From Cylindrodendrum hubeiense (Eukaryota > Ascomycota > Sordariomycetes > Hypocreales > Nectriaceae): a DNA stretch of 44,178 nucleotides. Each line of letters starts with the position of its first letter. Position 1 is the stretch's first letter. Shown one piece after another: positions 31,479-44,178 of the stretch. Location: contig JAANBB010000346.1 in the NCBI GenBank assembly GCA_014621425.1, positions 1-44,178 of the forward strand, read 5' to 3'. The position numbers were made by a program, and so were the translations under genes. The notes below the pieces were generated by a model. That model was not told the DNA's origin. It made no database searches and was given only the letters and a program-made list of their open reading frames with translations.

Positions 31479-34400
31479 ACTTCCATCCCCAACGATATCA
31501 CATTGTGATTTAAAGCACGCATGTAGATGTCCGCATGACCTTGCAATGCTTTCACAATGCAAGGTGGTCTAGATCTGTCAAACGAGCCGAAGACGGTGGT
31601 GTTTTCCGAAAAACTGTTGAGTATCAAGCACATATTCAGACAGCAGCTTCATGGATGACCTGCATTGAGTGATTCATTTGCTGTATTAAGCCGAGTCTCT
31701 CCGTTTGGGCCATTCCCAGAGGAGCATCACTGATTAAACTTATCATATCGATATATCTAAATTTCGCCCTTAAAAACGGCAAGGGTCCTCAATAATGACA
31801 TTGTCTGGGCAAATAAGAGAGCTTCGAAAATTTTGAGACTTCAGCACCTCGATCTGCATGCACGGTACTTCGGTGGTCTTCGGCTTCTCTCACACCGACA
31901 TACGTGGTGGCGCTTGTGGCTCAAAGCCTCGTGCCTTGGCTTGTCGAGGATATCGTCGATTGAACCCTCAGCGAAGCGTGGCTCTCAGACCTGACAGTTG
32001 TCAAAGCGGGATCTAGATTAGCATGAAATAGCTGTGATACTAGACTGTTCATGACTCGCCCGAGCATCCACACCGCTTTAGCTTAGAATAACATGGCACC
32101 TGACAGGTAGCTGCGTCGATCAAGATCAAAGAAGTGCGCAGCCTCCCCATTAGAACCACAAAAAGGTACGGGTCCAGCACAGAACTGTCTGCATCATAAT
32201 GGCCCGGCATGTCTCAGACCCATCAACTCATGGGGGGGAAAGGCCCCGAGACCGCAAGCGCAAGCCGCGACTATCAATCGAGACGACAGGCTATGGCGGG
32301 TATCCGATGGACTAGGGGCATTTCTCCGACAGGGACGGGTTCCAGACCGTAACTCGCACCACGCATCAGCTGCTGTGACGTTTTTGGCAGATTTGTCTCA
32401 GTTGTTGGCTATGGCAGCGTCTGGCAAAGTTTACGCCACTCCGGTGTCTCTTCTGAGCGGACCGTCGAATAGCGGTGATGATATCGACATGCTGCTGCTC
32501 GGCGAGTTGTGTGGTGGCGTAGAGAGCTTCTCGTCGATGGATTTGCCCACGGCGTACGGCGCACGGCGCGTCGAGATGCCACGAGCAGAAGAATCCCCCA
32601 CCAGATTGCAAGCCATCGCGTCTTAGTCCATCCCGTGGCGCGTAGCTGGGTCATTGCCGCAAGTCACTGCTTTGACGATGTCTCACGGATAGTTTGTCCG
32701 AAAAGCCGAGGCCGCCGAGGCACAGAGCCTTGGGCAACCGGGCCTACTATCACGCGGTGCCTTGGGCAGACGAATCCGCAACTGGGAACCGGCGGCTATC
32801 ACCGTCGTCACGCCAGACGACGACGGCCCCATTCGGGCATCCGATAGTTATCGCCGTGAACTGGCAGGTTCGTGTGGCTGGTCAGCCAAGGCTCAGCCAC
32901 TCCAGACCCAGATCTTGCACCCTGGTTGACACTCCCGTGTCTCACCAACACCCACTGCCGCCCATAAGGCAAGACACGGCCTTGCAGTCTCGTCTCCGCA
33001 TGCAACGGGCCCAAGGGAGACCGAAAACCCTCTCGCTGATCCCCCCCTTGGACCCTCCGAACATCCCTACGCGCCCTACCGTTCCCTACCATCCCCGAAC
33101 ATGCTTAGGGCCCCCACGCGGAATCCTGCTCGCCGGAGCCTGGCATGAAGCTAGACGTCGCCCTGACCTGAGCCACATGGCCCCCAAGAGCCCATCGCGC
33201 CGCCTCACCTGAGCCCAGTCCTCTTCGGTTCGATATTGACAGGTTCATAGCCGTTAGTGTCCGGTGGGAGTTCTCCGTTCCCCGGTCCCCGCGCCTAAAC
33301 GACTATTGTCCGGGAGGGCTCCGGGTCGGCGTTAAGTGACGGGCTGCACCTTTGACAGCTGGACAGGGGTCTGCCGCCACGGTGAGCGATCAGCGCGTCA
33401 TGCGAAATTGCCAGGGTCCCCACACGGATCGACGGTGGCCAGTGATTGCGTCCAGAAGACTGCCAAGAAGCTGATAGGGCGAGTCCCCTCTGGCCCTCTT
33501 GTGCAGGGAGCATGCAGGTAATGGGAGGCCAGGAGGGTTGGAGGGCTAGGAGGGCTTGGTGGGCTTGGAGGACTAGAGTTCAGAGCGACAGGTTGCTTTT
33601 GCAAAAGGTCACCGTTTGGGGTTGGTTGCCCAAAGCCACCTTGCTTTTTGAGAAGCGTCCAGACGCCCAGAACGTCGTACCCTGGGAGGAGCGCTCAGGC
33701 CGTTTGTGATGCTCGCAGCTCAGCACAGGGCGCCGAGTCACGGACACGAGCAGCCAAAGAGCGCCTCATGAGAGGTTACACGTCTGCACGGCGATGCATC
33801 TCGAGGGGCGAGCTCGTTGGCCTGCGCGCTGGCCAACGCTGGATGGAGGTGAAGGCTGGTGCCAAGTACTCCGTACACCTCGCAACCATCACATCTCATA
33901 ATTGTTGGGCCCCGGAGCCCTGCCTCGGCTTGACTGCTTGCATCATACGAGTTGTTGCTGCGTCCCTTGCCTGTCCGCGGGTGCATCGCGACTTTTTTCT
34001 GACCTGGCTCCCGGAGCCTCGATCCCCTGACCCGGATGGCTGTCTGCAAATGCAATCGCCAACACCGCGGTGCATGCAAGGGCATTGTTGACCTAGCGTG
34101 TATCGAAATAATGAAAATATGACTGTTTTGGCGAGTACCTTACAGCACACGATCCCGCCACTTGCAACCTGCAACCTGCAGTTGCCATCGCTGGTCACCA
34201 ACAACCGGGTGACCTTGGCCGTCAACCCGTGCCGGCTCTGGAGTCACGATGACGACAGACAGCGACGGTGTTCTCGGCGGATCGCCGACATGGGTTTATT
34301 TTGTTATCTCATCGCGAAAGATTTGCCTCCAGGTGTTGACATGACGCGACCACCTCCGCGCATCCCGGATGAATCGAATGCGTGCAATCCCGCAGGGAAA

Positions 34401-37400
34401 CCCACAGGGAGGAAGCACACCTCTGTCCACTGGCAAGGATATCCTGTCTCGGGGAGCCGTCCATCAGTCTCGCAGATTTAGGGATCTCAGTGGAGAAAAA
34501 TGACAGAAAATCAGACTCGGTTCTGGAAATCTTTTTCGGCTTTGAGATGATGACATCTCCACAGCCATGCCTCTGTTACCACTTTATCCTGTCTCAGAGT
34601 TGGGACGACTGCCAAACAGTAGTTTTGGAAACCGTAGAGCAGGATCTCGTATAGCATCCTTGTGTTGCAGCATAGACCTGTCGAGGCATGGATTCTGGTT
34701 ATCAGATCAGCATGGATCAGTAGCTCCGATGCATGCAATGGTCCTTTTACCCGTTCATCGCTGTACTTGATCTCTACTTAACCGGCTTGTGAAGAGGGAG
34801 TAATTCGTCATCTCTTAACACCCCCACGCTCTTGATGTGAGATGTAATTCGAATTTGCATGTATATCAGGCTGAAATCACGAACTCTATTGGAATAAAAG
34901 GTCCTTTGTAGTCTAGAATCGAGCCAAAGTAGCTCGGCATCAGGTGTAGGGTAGCAGACGCGGATGTAAAGCAGCCGAACCGGAATGGAATGCGACTCCT
35001 GGGTGCTACGCTGATCGGGTAGTGAAAGCTCCCATCCAGCCATTGAACCCTCATATTTGCTTTTTCCAGGCAAAAAGGACCGCGCACTCTCCGAATCACA
35101 TCATCGGGCGGGAAGTCTCAACGAAGGGTGCATCGGCCACCCACCGATGCGGTGTGAGAGCGTCTTAATGCAACTGGTAATTTTGTGCAGCCTGTCGCCC
35201 GATATGGTGATCGACGAACCGGTCAAGAGTTTGCAGCTAGCTGTCGGGAGAATCTCGCGCTCAGGATGTCGGTGGATGAGCGAGGAGGGTTAGTTGCCAT
35301 TCTTGGCTCGGTTGCTGGCTGTCACTATCTCCCAATACCGGTGGCTTTAAAGACTATCGAAACGCTTGGGGTAACCTCACCGGACAGCCAAATTACCAGG
35401 TGGGTTCGGTCAAGTGCTCCACGCTCTGGCGACAAGGATGCGGTCCCCAAGGCCTGGTAGGTATCCGTGGGTAAGTGTGGCTTCACTTCCATGTCTCCGC
35501 AGCTGGAAGTCCGTTCGCTCTCTAGTGCAAAGCAATGACAGAGGGTGGAAAGTGCTCTGCTCGTCGGGGTCACACTCTCCCTGCCTGGCCTCTGGGCTTG
35601 TGGGCGGGAATCTGCAGATCTGGCGGACAGGGGGCAGGGTTGGTATCTCATTTAGTAACTCCCAGATCTGTGGAGGTGCATTCCTGGCCCTTGCTAGCTG
35701 CATAGTGGGGGGAGAGACTCACGATGTACGTACACTTCGGACGCAGACCGACCACGCACGGGAGTACCAGATTGATTGCTTTGATGTCCAGTCGACGTCA
35801 GAAACGTCTTTCACTTTGAGTGGGGATGCAATTCTTGAGGCCAGCTTTCTTTTCTCCATGGCCAAATGCTGTTATCATGCCACTGCCCGCCACGTGGCCT
35901 CAATTGCCTGCGAGGGCCTCGTCCCTGGGAAGAATAAACAATATCCAACGCCGAACTGGGACCACACCCCGAGTCTGCTGTGCCTACCGCCCTGCGCTTC
36001 GTCTGCCGAACGCTCAGAATGTTGGTGCGACGTTGGGCTTGGCTGAACTGACTGGGTGGCTGCAGATGGCGGGGTGTATAGCTATTCCCAGGATATAGAG
36101 AGGTGAGCAGAGCCGGGATCTGAGGGATCTCACACCATGGCCCTTTGCCTCACCGGCACGGGATGTGACTTGGATGGCCAATGGGTTGCAATCGGGATGG
36201 CCGAAAGCCCATGACGCAAGGCGGCGTAACTGACCCCTAGTACTGGTAAAGTGATTTTTTTTCTTTTCACGAGTTACGTTTCGCCGTAACAATGACTTTC
36301 TTTTTTGGTAGCCTTTTTCTGTTGAACACTGGGAAGGGATATAGGAGGGAGGGTGGTACCTATAACCCCGTGTTGAGTCGTTGGTCGGTGTGGACACAAG
36401 ATGAATTCCCTCACGATTGCAGGATAGTTTGCACGACCAATCGACCATTGCGCCTCGATCTGGCTGTATCCTTGTCCTCGGGTCGCACCACCTCGAGACC
36501 GTAGGACGCGCACCGACCGGGGCGAGACGAACTGCTTCCGGCTCAAGCTGGTCAGCACATTTCGTTGTACGGCTCGTTGCTGCCGCAGGATCGAATCCAA
36601 CGTTGAGGACGAGATGAGGTAGCATGGGGAGCCTGGTAGTTGCAACCACGACATTGGGATTCCGGGTTCGATTTCCTGAAGGTCTTAGGGGCAATGTGCT
36701 CTCGCAGCGTAGAAGAGGTCTAATGCACCTGGCATGCACCACGGCCTTCTGTACGTAGGTGCATGCCGATCTGGTCTAGGGTACGGTGGTTTTTCATCGT
36801 GCATGCGTCTTGAAACGACGCCGGCTTGAGTGATGAGCGGTCAAGTCGATGCCGGATGCCAAGATGATCGCGATATGGTGGTATTGGCTATCCTGGAATG
36901 TGACAGACGGCAGAATGTCGTTGGATTGCCATCGGTAACTCCCACGGCCATGCAAGGTGAAGCTCGGGCAAAGGACAGAAAGGCGCTTGCCCTTCCCCGT
37001 CACCTTTTGCATCCCAACAAAGTCACGATTGGCCGTGAGCTTCTTTCAGTCCGCCTGCCCCGTCACACGACTGGGCCGGCCGTTGGACTTGGAGTCCAGA
37101 GGGGTCGTGGTGTAACCACGGCCTCAATTAGCCCACCAACCAATTGTCCAGGGGGGGATGCGGGGGGATCCTCTCCCTCAAGGATCTGTGCCGCCCGTCC
37201 ATTATTGTAACGCCAGCGGCTGCATCTCTGCAAGCAAAGGCTGTCCTTACAGGCCGCGCACGGGCATTTGGTTTGTTCTAGGGGTTTGGAAGCATCATCT
37301 GGTGGTTGGACGAGGATGAAAGGGTGTGTGGTTGGGGCATTGCAGGGCGGGCGATGACGACGGACTCATCAAGCGCGCATTTGCATTTGGGTGATGCCGT

Positions 37401-37912
37401 GGCCGGCGGCCGGTGGTCGGTGGGTGGAAGCTATTTCGATACCGATTCATCTCGATAACGAGCAGCCAAGCGAGATGGAGAGTAGATGGAGGCTAGATGG
37501 AGGCGAGTCCGGTTAAGGCGAATCCGGTTCTGGCTCGTGTGACGAGATTTAGTGCCTCCCTCATTTGAAGTTGAAACAACTCTAAATCTACCTACGCGGA
37601 CCATAAGACCGTTATTTCCTTGCCGACGTCGCTGTTTCTTCCCCATCAAAACGGGATGCACTCCTAGGCCTCAATGCTTTTGTGCCCCTCTCACCTTTCC
37701 CGCCGTATCGCGTTCCGCACGTCTACGGCAAAGACGAAGGCTCACCCGGAGATGCAGCCGCACCGCCAATGGCAACAGACGCGGCACACGCGACAGGCCG
37801 CACCTGAACTACGCCCCAAGATCCTGCACGCATCCGGAAACGGGGGTTAGTAGCGAAGCCTCTGGCAACGAAGCCTCTGGTCCGAGGCTCTGGCCCAGGT
37901 CACAAGCAAAGC
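31479..37912. other. Long gene-free region, GC-rich from about 32.2 kb
   Basis: I find no supportable gene. At about 32.2 kb the sequence becomes clearly GC-richer, and long ORFs then appear in several overlapping frames on both strands. These have no domain, signal peptide or hydrophobic pattern that I recognise. A tRNA-like B-box sequence at about 36.65 kb does not fold into a tRNA (see rejected items). Confidence 0.5.
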
Positions 37913-37957
37913 CGTAAGCCAGGTCGCAAGCCAGGCCGCAAGCCAGGTCGCAAGCCG
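37913..37957. repeat. 12-bp tandem repeat, CGCAAGCCAGGT
   Basis: Three full units plus a partial fourth, differing at one or two positions. Just upstream, GAAGCCTCTGG also occurs twice. The 12-nt period keeps a reading frame, but no convincing protein surrounds it. Confidence 0.75.
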
Positions 37958-40900
37958 TCATCACGAGCCGACTCTGGGAGACGCAATGTATCCTGCCGAT
38001 ACTCGCCGCACCAGCGGGCTTACATCCCATCACAGTTGCACCAGCAGCTTGCAGGACAGTACGGAGACTCGACCACTCGACCACATGCAAGAAGCGCCGA
38101 TCCAGATGCGCTCTTGCGGCGTGGGTTTCCGACCCGGCATGGCGGTGCTACGCCAAGAAGCCCGTCCCAGTGGGAACCCTCGGCGACGAACGCACGGCCG
38201 GGTGTCACCACAACAGGGTGCTCGAGCTGTGTCGTGGGTGAACGCGAGCAGGGTAGGCAATGTGCGAGATCTGCGAGGTGCGAGGTGGGTGCCACCTGAC
38301 GTGCATGATCTCGAAAAGTCACCAGCCTGGTCATGGCCAGTCGTTGCTCGCTTGTATGACCTTTTGCATGCCCACAGCCTGTGTGGGTGGCGATCCACGG
38401 CCTTTACGAGAGCCATTGTGTGTACTCCGTACCGAGTATACCCTCTGCAAGATGGATATTCGCGAGTCGCTGCCGTGCCGTGGCGAGTGGACCGTTTGGT
38501 GGAGAAATGGATAGACCATGGCCGAACTCGGTCGGGAATGCTGATTCGTCGCCGATGCGCCTCAGCGGCCCTTCACCGATCTCTCACTGGGCTGACGAGC
38601 TGAGAACCGACGACCAATGCCTTGATGGAGGCGTATCAAAAGGCACACGGCCGGCCGTGAGAGAACCCTCGGCTTGATCCGAGCTGTGACGGTGGCTGCA
38701 TGACCTGCGCAACCATCCTGCCATACCCGCCCTCGTGGTTTCCTGGACACGGTCTCAGCACCGAAAAAAGCCACTATAGTTGTGCTGCTATGGGAAACGA
38801 TAGGGACTTATGGCATTCAATTAACACGGGTGTGGACTCAATGGGCTTCATCCGCCGCTCATACCCGTCAGGCGACACCGAACTCAAGAGCGGGTTGCAG
38901 TGAGCGGCGCCAACCGGGCACGTTGGCTAGGACGTGGCAATGTCAAATTCTTCAGCCAGCCATGGGACAGTCCAGAAGTTGGCATGGTGCATCAAGATGA
39001 ATTGAAACGCAAGGCTGACGAGCGGTTGTCGACGTCAGAGTATGGAAATAGCGTTGGGTGGACCTCGCGGTGCGAGACTCCATGTTGATTTGGAGGGGTG
39101 TTGAAACAGGCATCAACATAAGACCAATCCTGGACGTTGCAAGTCCTTTCCGTCATGAGGACTTCATGGCACCCACCCCGCAACCGAACTACTGGCACTT
39201 ATCCCATGGTTCGGTACACATCTTCGCCGTCGGTGGTTGAGACATGCACGTGTCGTGCATCCAGGACGGACAAATGCGTCCGCCACTGGAATGAGCATTG
39301 GACGTTTCGTCGCAGGTCCAACGAACTGTCCCCGTCCTGCCGGGCCCATGATCCAGGGCAGGATCTAACACAGGTGACGCGACGGAACCTGCGTGTTGGG
39401 ACGGCGTTTCGCATGCTGAAGAAGCATGTGTGGCACCGAGCCAACGGACGGCTGCGTGGGTGAAGGGTGTAACCAAGAGAGGAGTGGGACGAAGCATGTG
39501 GTGCGACAGTGATCAAGCGAGATTATTGGAAACGGATCGCTGCGGTATGTGGTTTCTCAAACCGCCGCTCGAGTAAACCGCACTTGGCACGAGAGACGTA
39601 TGGAATTGGTATTGAGACTCGAGTTGGCCACGAGGGCCAAGGTGAGTTCCGACTTTGGCGAGGGGAGGGATGATACGATACATCTCGCAGGGTTTTGGTG
39701 AACCAAGCTTTCGGCGGCCATGAAACCCCTAGTTTTGGCTCTGCAATTGACTCGGGTATCTGCTGTATCTCATCAAGAGTTCGGGACAAGTTATTGGGAT
39801 CCCACTTGCTCACCAGCTGGTAACACTGTGAACAACCAAGTCTCTTCGGCCGAGCTCAAGGCTCTTGACTCTCGTTCGGCACCATGCCGCCAAGCCATTT
39901 AGTGACGACCCATTCAGTGACGGGAGAGGCGAGAATTGAGCCCCAACAACAACAAGCCTCGCAGGAGATACCCGAAATGAAGCATGCCAGTGACAAATCT
40001 GATTTGCATTGCAGCATCTTGGGACGAGGATCGAAGTTGCAAATCGAAGTCGCCCAGTGGACGATGCAGGGGCTTCCGGGCTAGCGACCGCCTAGCACCA
40101 GGGTCCGCCACCAAGGTCCGCGTCTGTCCGGAGATGCAGCGGCAAGGATACCGCCTCCACAACAATTGCTCCGACGACCTTGTCGTGGTAGTTACTCTGA
40201 CCTACTCTGACCTCAGGCCGGTGCAACCGCCGACGCAACTCGCGGGCCAGGTTCGCCAGCCCGTCAACGCCGTAGTGCCGTCTCCATAAGTGCGGCCCGC
40301 GGCGCGCCATCCATCGTGGACCTAATAGCAGCGGGCCTAAATAATAGCAGGCTGCAGGACTTTGCTCAAGTCTTCCATCCTATGGCCTAGCTAGCTGAGC
40401 TAGTACGTTCGGCGCTGCAGGCATTGGCGATCCCCCCAAGCTGGACGGGGGCGACCCTGGCGACGGATGACCCTGGTCCCCTGTGCAGATCGCACACCCG
40501 CCCCCCCTCAAGCTTCAGTGTCTCTGCTCCCCGCGATCATGGCACCCCGACCGAATGGAACGTCAGGTCGCGGGCTGGAAGGAGACGCTGAGGGACTGGC
40601 AAATCCGGCGCGAGATGCGATACGATGACCTCCCGACCCCGAGGCCGCCTCCCCAGAGCCGGGAGGCCCCTCAGGAGCCGAGGTGGCGTGGTTGTAGAGG
40701 CTTTGTTCAACCGTATTGCATCGTTGTATCCCACTCACGCGCCCCGGGCGACAGACGTAATTTGGCTAGGCGGACGGGACACCTTCCACGAGCCACAGAG
40801 GCCACACAGCCAGATCGAGCCGCGTCGCTTGCTCAATCGGGCGGCAGGGGACAGGGTTAGGGGCACCCAAGGTCACCTCGATCTCTCACGCTGTGGATGA

Positions 40901-41864
40901 CTGGCGTGTCAGGTACCTGGTCAGTACGAAATTGTCCCCCTGGCCTGGCCGCATCGCGCAACAGAACCACAAGCAGGGCCAATTATGAAGCGGACGGTCA
41001 ACAAGAGAAGAGGACCCTGGCGGATCCGCGCAGCTCATCAGCTTTTTCGCAATGACGAGCAGGTTGTATAAAATAACTGGCGTTCCCCACGCTGAAGAGC
41101 CTGCCCCCCTCCCCGACGGCCAGTCTGCTTCCGATTGTCAGCGACACGACCCGTTGGTGACCGCGATAGCAACGAATTCTCGACCAGATACGACGGCAAC
41201 GGCGACGGCGACACAGCAAGTACATTGCACCAAGGCGCAAAAGAAAACCGACTCACGACGGCAACCTTTCTTCTGCGAATGTCAAAGCGGATACCGGGTC
41301 CAACTTAGAGGGAGTTGAGGTGCAAGCGTCATCTGAGAGAGCTGTAAGGGTGAGACATGAGCGATGGCTCGCGTGAGTTAGGTCCGTCGCTGACAGCTGC
41401 GGCAAGGAACGAGCGCCACTCCCACGTTGGGAAATCGAGGCAAGCAAGACACCGCAAACCGACGACGGCGGAAATCGATCTGGAGAGGCAATCGTTGCCG
41501 TTGAGACGTGAGTAAGGGTTTACTTTTCGAGGCCGCGGAGCCGTCCTGTCCTCATTCTGTCCTCATCCTTTCATCATTACCGCCCGGCCGACCCACACGG
41601 GGGAAGCTGGTCACCCGCGCGCCATTGAATTGGCATTTCCCTATCTTGGTTTCCCTTCAGCAGCTGGCGTGGCGCCTCTTTTCCCAGCAGGTCTGTCCAA
41701 GAGGCCTGGATGACCACCCAGCGGCGACGGAGAAATCCGATGTCATGGTGTCCCACCCTTGTCGGTCAGTCTGTTGACGTTGATGGGCCAATCTGGACAA
41801 TTTTTGGGTGGCTAGAGTCGCCGAGACTGGGGGCCTGTGGCCAGCCAGGGCGGCGCTCAAGCAC

Positions 41865-41885
41865 CCATCCATCCATCCATCCATC
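41865..41885. repeat. CCAT tetranucleotide microsatellite
   Basis: Five perfect CCAT units. A short CT-rich stretch (TCTCCCTCTCACTCTCACTC) follows about 20 nt later. Confidence 0.9.
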
Positions 41886-42967
41886 AGGTCTATGTCACTG
41901 GATTTCTCCCTCTCACTCTCACTCTCCTGTCCCAGCCCGACCGAGGCAGGCCAAGTCGGGATCAGTAGCTCCCTCGAGAATGCGTGCGGTGACGCCAGTG
42001 CTGCACCGCCCGAAGATCCGCCTCTCATTAGTCGTCCCGTTCCTTTTTCCTTTTTCTTTTTCCATTCTTAGCTGGGGAGACCTGGAGCTTCTCAAGTCGG
42101 AGTGGGCTGCAGGCGGGATGGACGGGGTTTGCAGCTGCTGGGCAGCTAGCGGATGGAGGCACGCGGATGGAGGCACACGGAGACTGAGGGACCGAACCGA
42201 TGTGCCCTGTCGCAGCACGGGAGAACGGGTCTCAGACCAGGCCATGATTGACCGAGATGTTGCGTGCAGATGGGATGGGGAAAAGCAACGAGTGGCTGAT
42301 TGGAATGCAGTTGACAGATTTGACTCAGAGTTGCCGGGTGAGGCGATCAGCGATCGTCCGTCCCTTGCCCTGGACTACTGGACTACGGGCCCCCGTCGAC
42401 CGACCGACTTGCCCGTTCAGGCCTGATCCCTGCTGGGCGACGCGGAACCCCAGCTCTCCGAGGCGCAAGGCCCTCCCGGTCGAGCTGACGTCCACCCAAA
42501 GCGTCCGTCAACCCACCCCCTAGTTCCCTAGTGTTGCTCTGGGTGGTTGGTGGTGGTGTGTATCTGGAGCGGTGGTCGACAGAGCAGCTGGACGCGGGCA
42601 TCGAGAACGCAGACACCCGGGACAAAAAGGGACTAACAATTGGAGCGGCGAATATCGACGAAGCGCGGTCTGCTGATTGTGTCGGGCTGTGGCATCGCCC
42701 ATATCGCCCACCCCGATCGTCGAGAGAACAAGCCGGAGCGCTAGAGCGGGCAGCAGATCTGTCAAGTCGGCCACTCCATCGCAATTTCAGCGTCCGGCGA
42801 TCCAGCGTCCGACGCACGGCGACCGACGAGCCTTCGCTGGCAGTCATTTAACTACGGTACGTTGACGGCGGCTTCCCTTGGGCCCTCCAGGCCGGATGCT
42901 CCACCGCCGAGCATGGCCAGCCTCCCCCTTAACGCAGCGGCGGCGGCATCCAAAGATAGTGCCACGG

Positions 42968-43009
42968 ACGGACGGTAGACGGCAGACGGCAGGCGGCAGA
43001 CGGCAGGCC
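42968..43009. repeat. GACGGCAG-type short tandem repeat
   Basis: Several imperfect 7-8 bp units (GACGGTA, GACGGCA, GGCGGCA, GACGGCA) run head to tail. About 180 nt further on, CCTTGGCCCTC units repeat at 43182-43220. Both are GC-rich slippage products without evident function. Confidence 0.7.
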
Positions 43010-44178
43010 AGAAACTCTGACTGCTGCTGGGCTCGTCGACGGACACGACATGGAGACGAGACGGGAGGACGGAAGACGGGACGGGGGCCAGCACGGTTGG
43101 AACCGCGCGCTGGTTACTGGCCGTTAGTGGCCAGGCGGGCCCTCTTGGACCTTCTTCGACCCTCTTCGGCGCTCTTAGGCTCGCCTTGGCCCTCCTTGGC
43201 CCTCTTGGCCGTCCTGGCCCCCCCGGGGCGGTCCACTGGGCTTTGGGCCGGCCACTGTCCAGAGTGCCCTCGATGCCCTTCAGCGCCCTCCGCCGCGCTG
43301 GGCTGGTCCTGGACTGGCCCTGGACGGCCCTGGACCACACCTGGGACCACCCTGGGCCAGCCAGCTGATCCCGCCTGCGCCGTGCGCCATGTCCACTACC
43401 AGCCCACTACCAGTCCACTACCGACACCCCTGCACACCACTATCGGTCCCCGTCGCCGCGGGCCTCCAGCCGGCGAATCACCGCTGACTGTCTACAGCCA
43501 CCCCTCCGACCGCCTCGATCGACTTACACGCGCATTACGCAGTGCATCGCACCGCACCAGGCACGTTAACAAACTGTTCTCTTTTTTTGTTTTTTTACCC
43601 CTTCCCAAGTCCCCTTTGGTGTTTTTCCTTTTGGCGAGCTTTTTTGGTTGGGCTGGGCTCCGTGATCGTCTCCTCGCCCACCCCGGGGCTTGTCCCTGCA
43701 CCCTCTCCCTCTTCCCCGTGTTGCGGCTTCGCAGGTCCGTCTCCCGCGGCCGGACTGTCCATGATAGCACATGCTCCTAAGGTTCCCCAAGGGCCCAAGG
43801 GGGTGTGTGGACAGGCCCCCGTGTGTGTCTCGTAGCCGCCCAGCTCCACGGCGTGCCATGATCACGTTGATGCCGGGGCGTCGTTGGAGGGGCCGACTCG
43901 CAACCCCACGGACAGCAACATCCCATCGGGCCAGCACTTGGTGAGCTTGTCTCTGCGTCCGTCGCTTGGGGCCAGTCGGCTCCCGCGTTGGGGCTCTTGC
44001 TTGGGCTCTTGCTATCCTCATCCGTCGCAAGTTCGCCGTCTCCACCATTCCCGAGCCCTGATGCTCATGCCCATGCCCTCCCGCCACCCCTGCACTACCC
44101 TCTGCCGTCACCCTTGCAGGCGTCTCTGAGACACCTCGAAATCTGGCATTTCAACGGCCGAAGTGGTCGACCCTAGCC

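Larger units (their letters stand above)
37958..44178. other. GC-rich gene-free region with low-complexity tracts
   Basis: No supportable gene. The right end (from about 41.5 kb) contains CT-rich tracts (CTCTCACTCTCACTCTCC; CCTTTTTCCTTTTTC; a T-rich run near 43.58 kb), tetranucleotide repeats and CCTTGG-rich blocks. CT-rich tracts of this sort often lie in fungal promoters and leaders, so this may be the far upstream region of a gene beyond the window's right edge. That is inference. Confidence 0.45.

Noticed and set aside
32366..32847. Cluster of overlapping 60-112-codon frames on both strands
   Set aside because: Both strands are open in several frames, a sign of GC-rich sequence rather than coding; no family was recognised.
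35414..36046. 210-codon plus-strand frame
   Set aside because: No motif, with overlapping open frames on both strands in GC-rich DNA.
36617..36679. tRNA-like sequence with a GGGTTCGATTTCC B-box-like element
   Set aside because: No matching acceptor stem or clean T-arm can be drawn, and the A-box is poor. At most it is a tRNA-derived relic.
37913..37957. 12-bp tandem repeat considered as a CRISPR-like array
   Set aside because: The units are directly adjacent without spacers, and the genome is fungal.
41710..43780. 238- and 300-codon frames near the right end
   Set aside because: They cross microsatellites and CT- or CCTTGG-rich low-complexity tracts, and the peptides are Arg/Pro/Ser-rich without domains.

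Overview
The window is nuclear DNA from a filamentous ascomycete (Pezizomycotina; a Sordariomycete-like relative is my inference, and genus cannot be told from the sequence). The evidence is: short GT-AG introns of about 43-83 nt, some with clear branch sites; a HET-domain gene; a kexin-processed sedolisin; a THI4 gene with a TPP riboswitch in a 5' UTR intron; and GC-rich housekeeping genes separated by long intergenic DNA.

Left part (1-15.6 kb, mostly housekeeping). A gene-free stretch with several small repeats (1-2280) is followed by a seven-exon cysteine synthase/rhodanese fusion on the minus strand (2281-4221). A secreted sedolisin peptidase (6663-8438), an Hst3/Hst4-type sirtuin (9341-12207), a class V aminotransferase-fold PLP enzyme resembling Egt2/LolT (12763-14203) and a small, probably N-myristoylated protein (15227-15574) follow on the plus strand.

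Middle (15.9-24.2 kb, accessory). Two neighbouring plus-strand genes have visibly lower GC than the genes to their left. One is a HET-domain protein (15985-18128). The other is a seven-exon, 1,764-residue protein (18527-24151) that joins a sacsin/NO VEIN-type GHKL ATPase at its N-terminus to a DUF3883/NOV_C nuclease-like domain at its C-terminus. I reconstructed every intron with consistent phase. An ATPase-nuclease beside a HET death-domain gene is the best candidate here for an undescribed non-self recognition or genome-defence locus. The link between the two is inference.

THI4 block (24.56-26.07 kb, minus). THI4 keeps the suicidal cysteine. Its leader holds a clear TPP aptamer inside a predicted 197-nt intron. 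When that intron is removed, a 19-codon upstream ORF would end in a TGA that overlaps the THI4 ATG.

Right part (26.1-44.2 kb). This is about 18 kb with no confidently recognised gene. It holds a decayed ankyrin-like gene (26567-26963, with a possible second fragment near 27.3 kb), a possible four-exon membrane-protein gene on the minus strand (28859-29588) supported only by phase-consistent splicing, and low-complexity repeats. From about 32.2 kb on the DNA is GC-rich, so long overlapping ORFs in all frames carry little weight.
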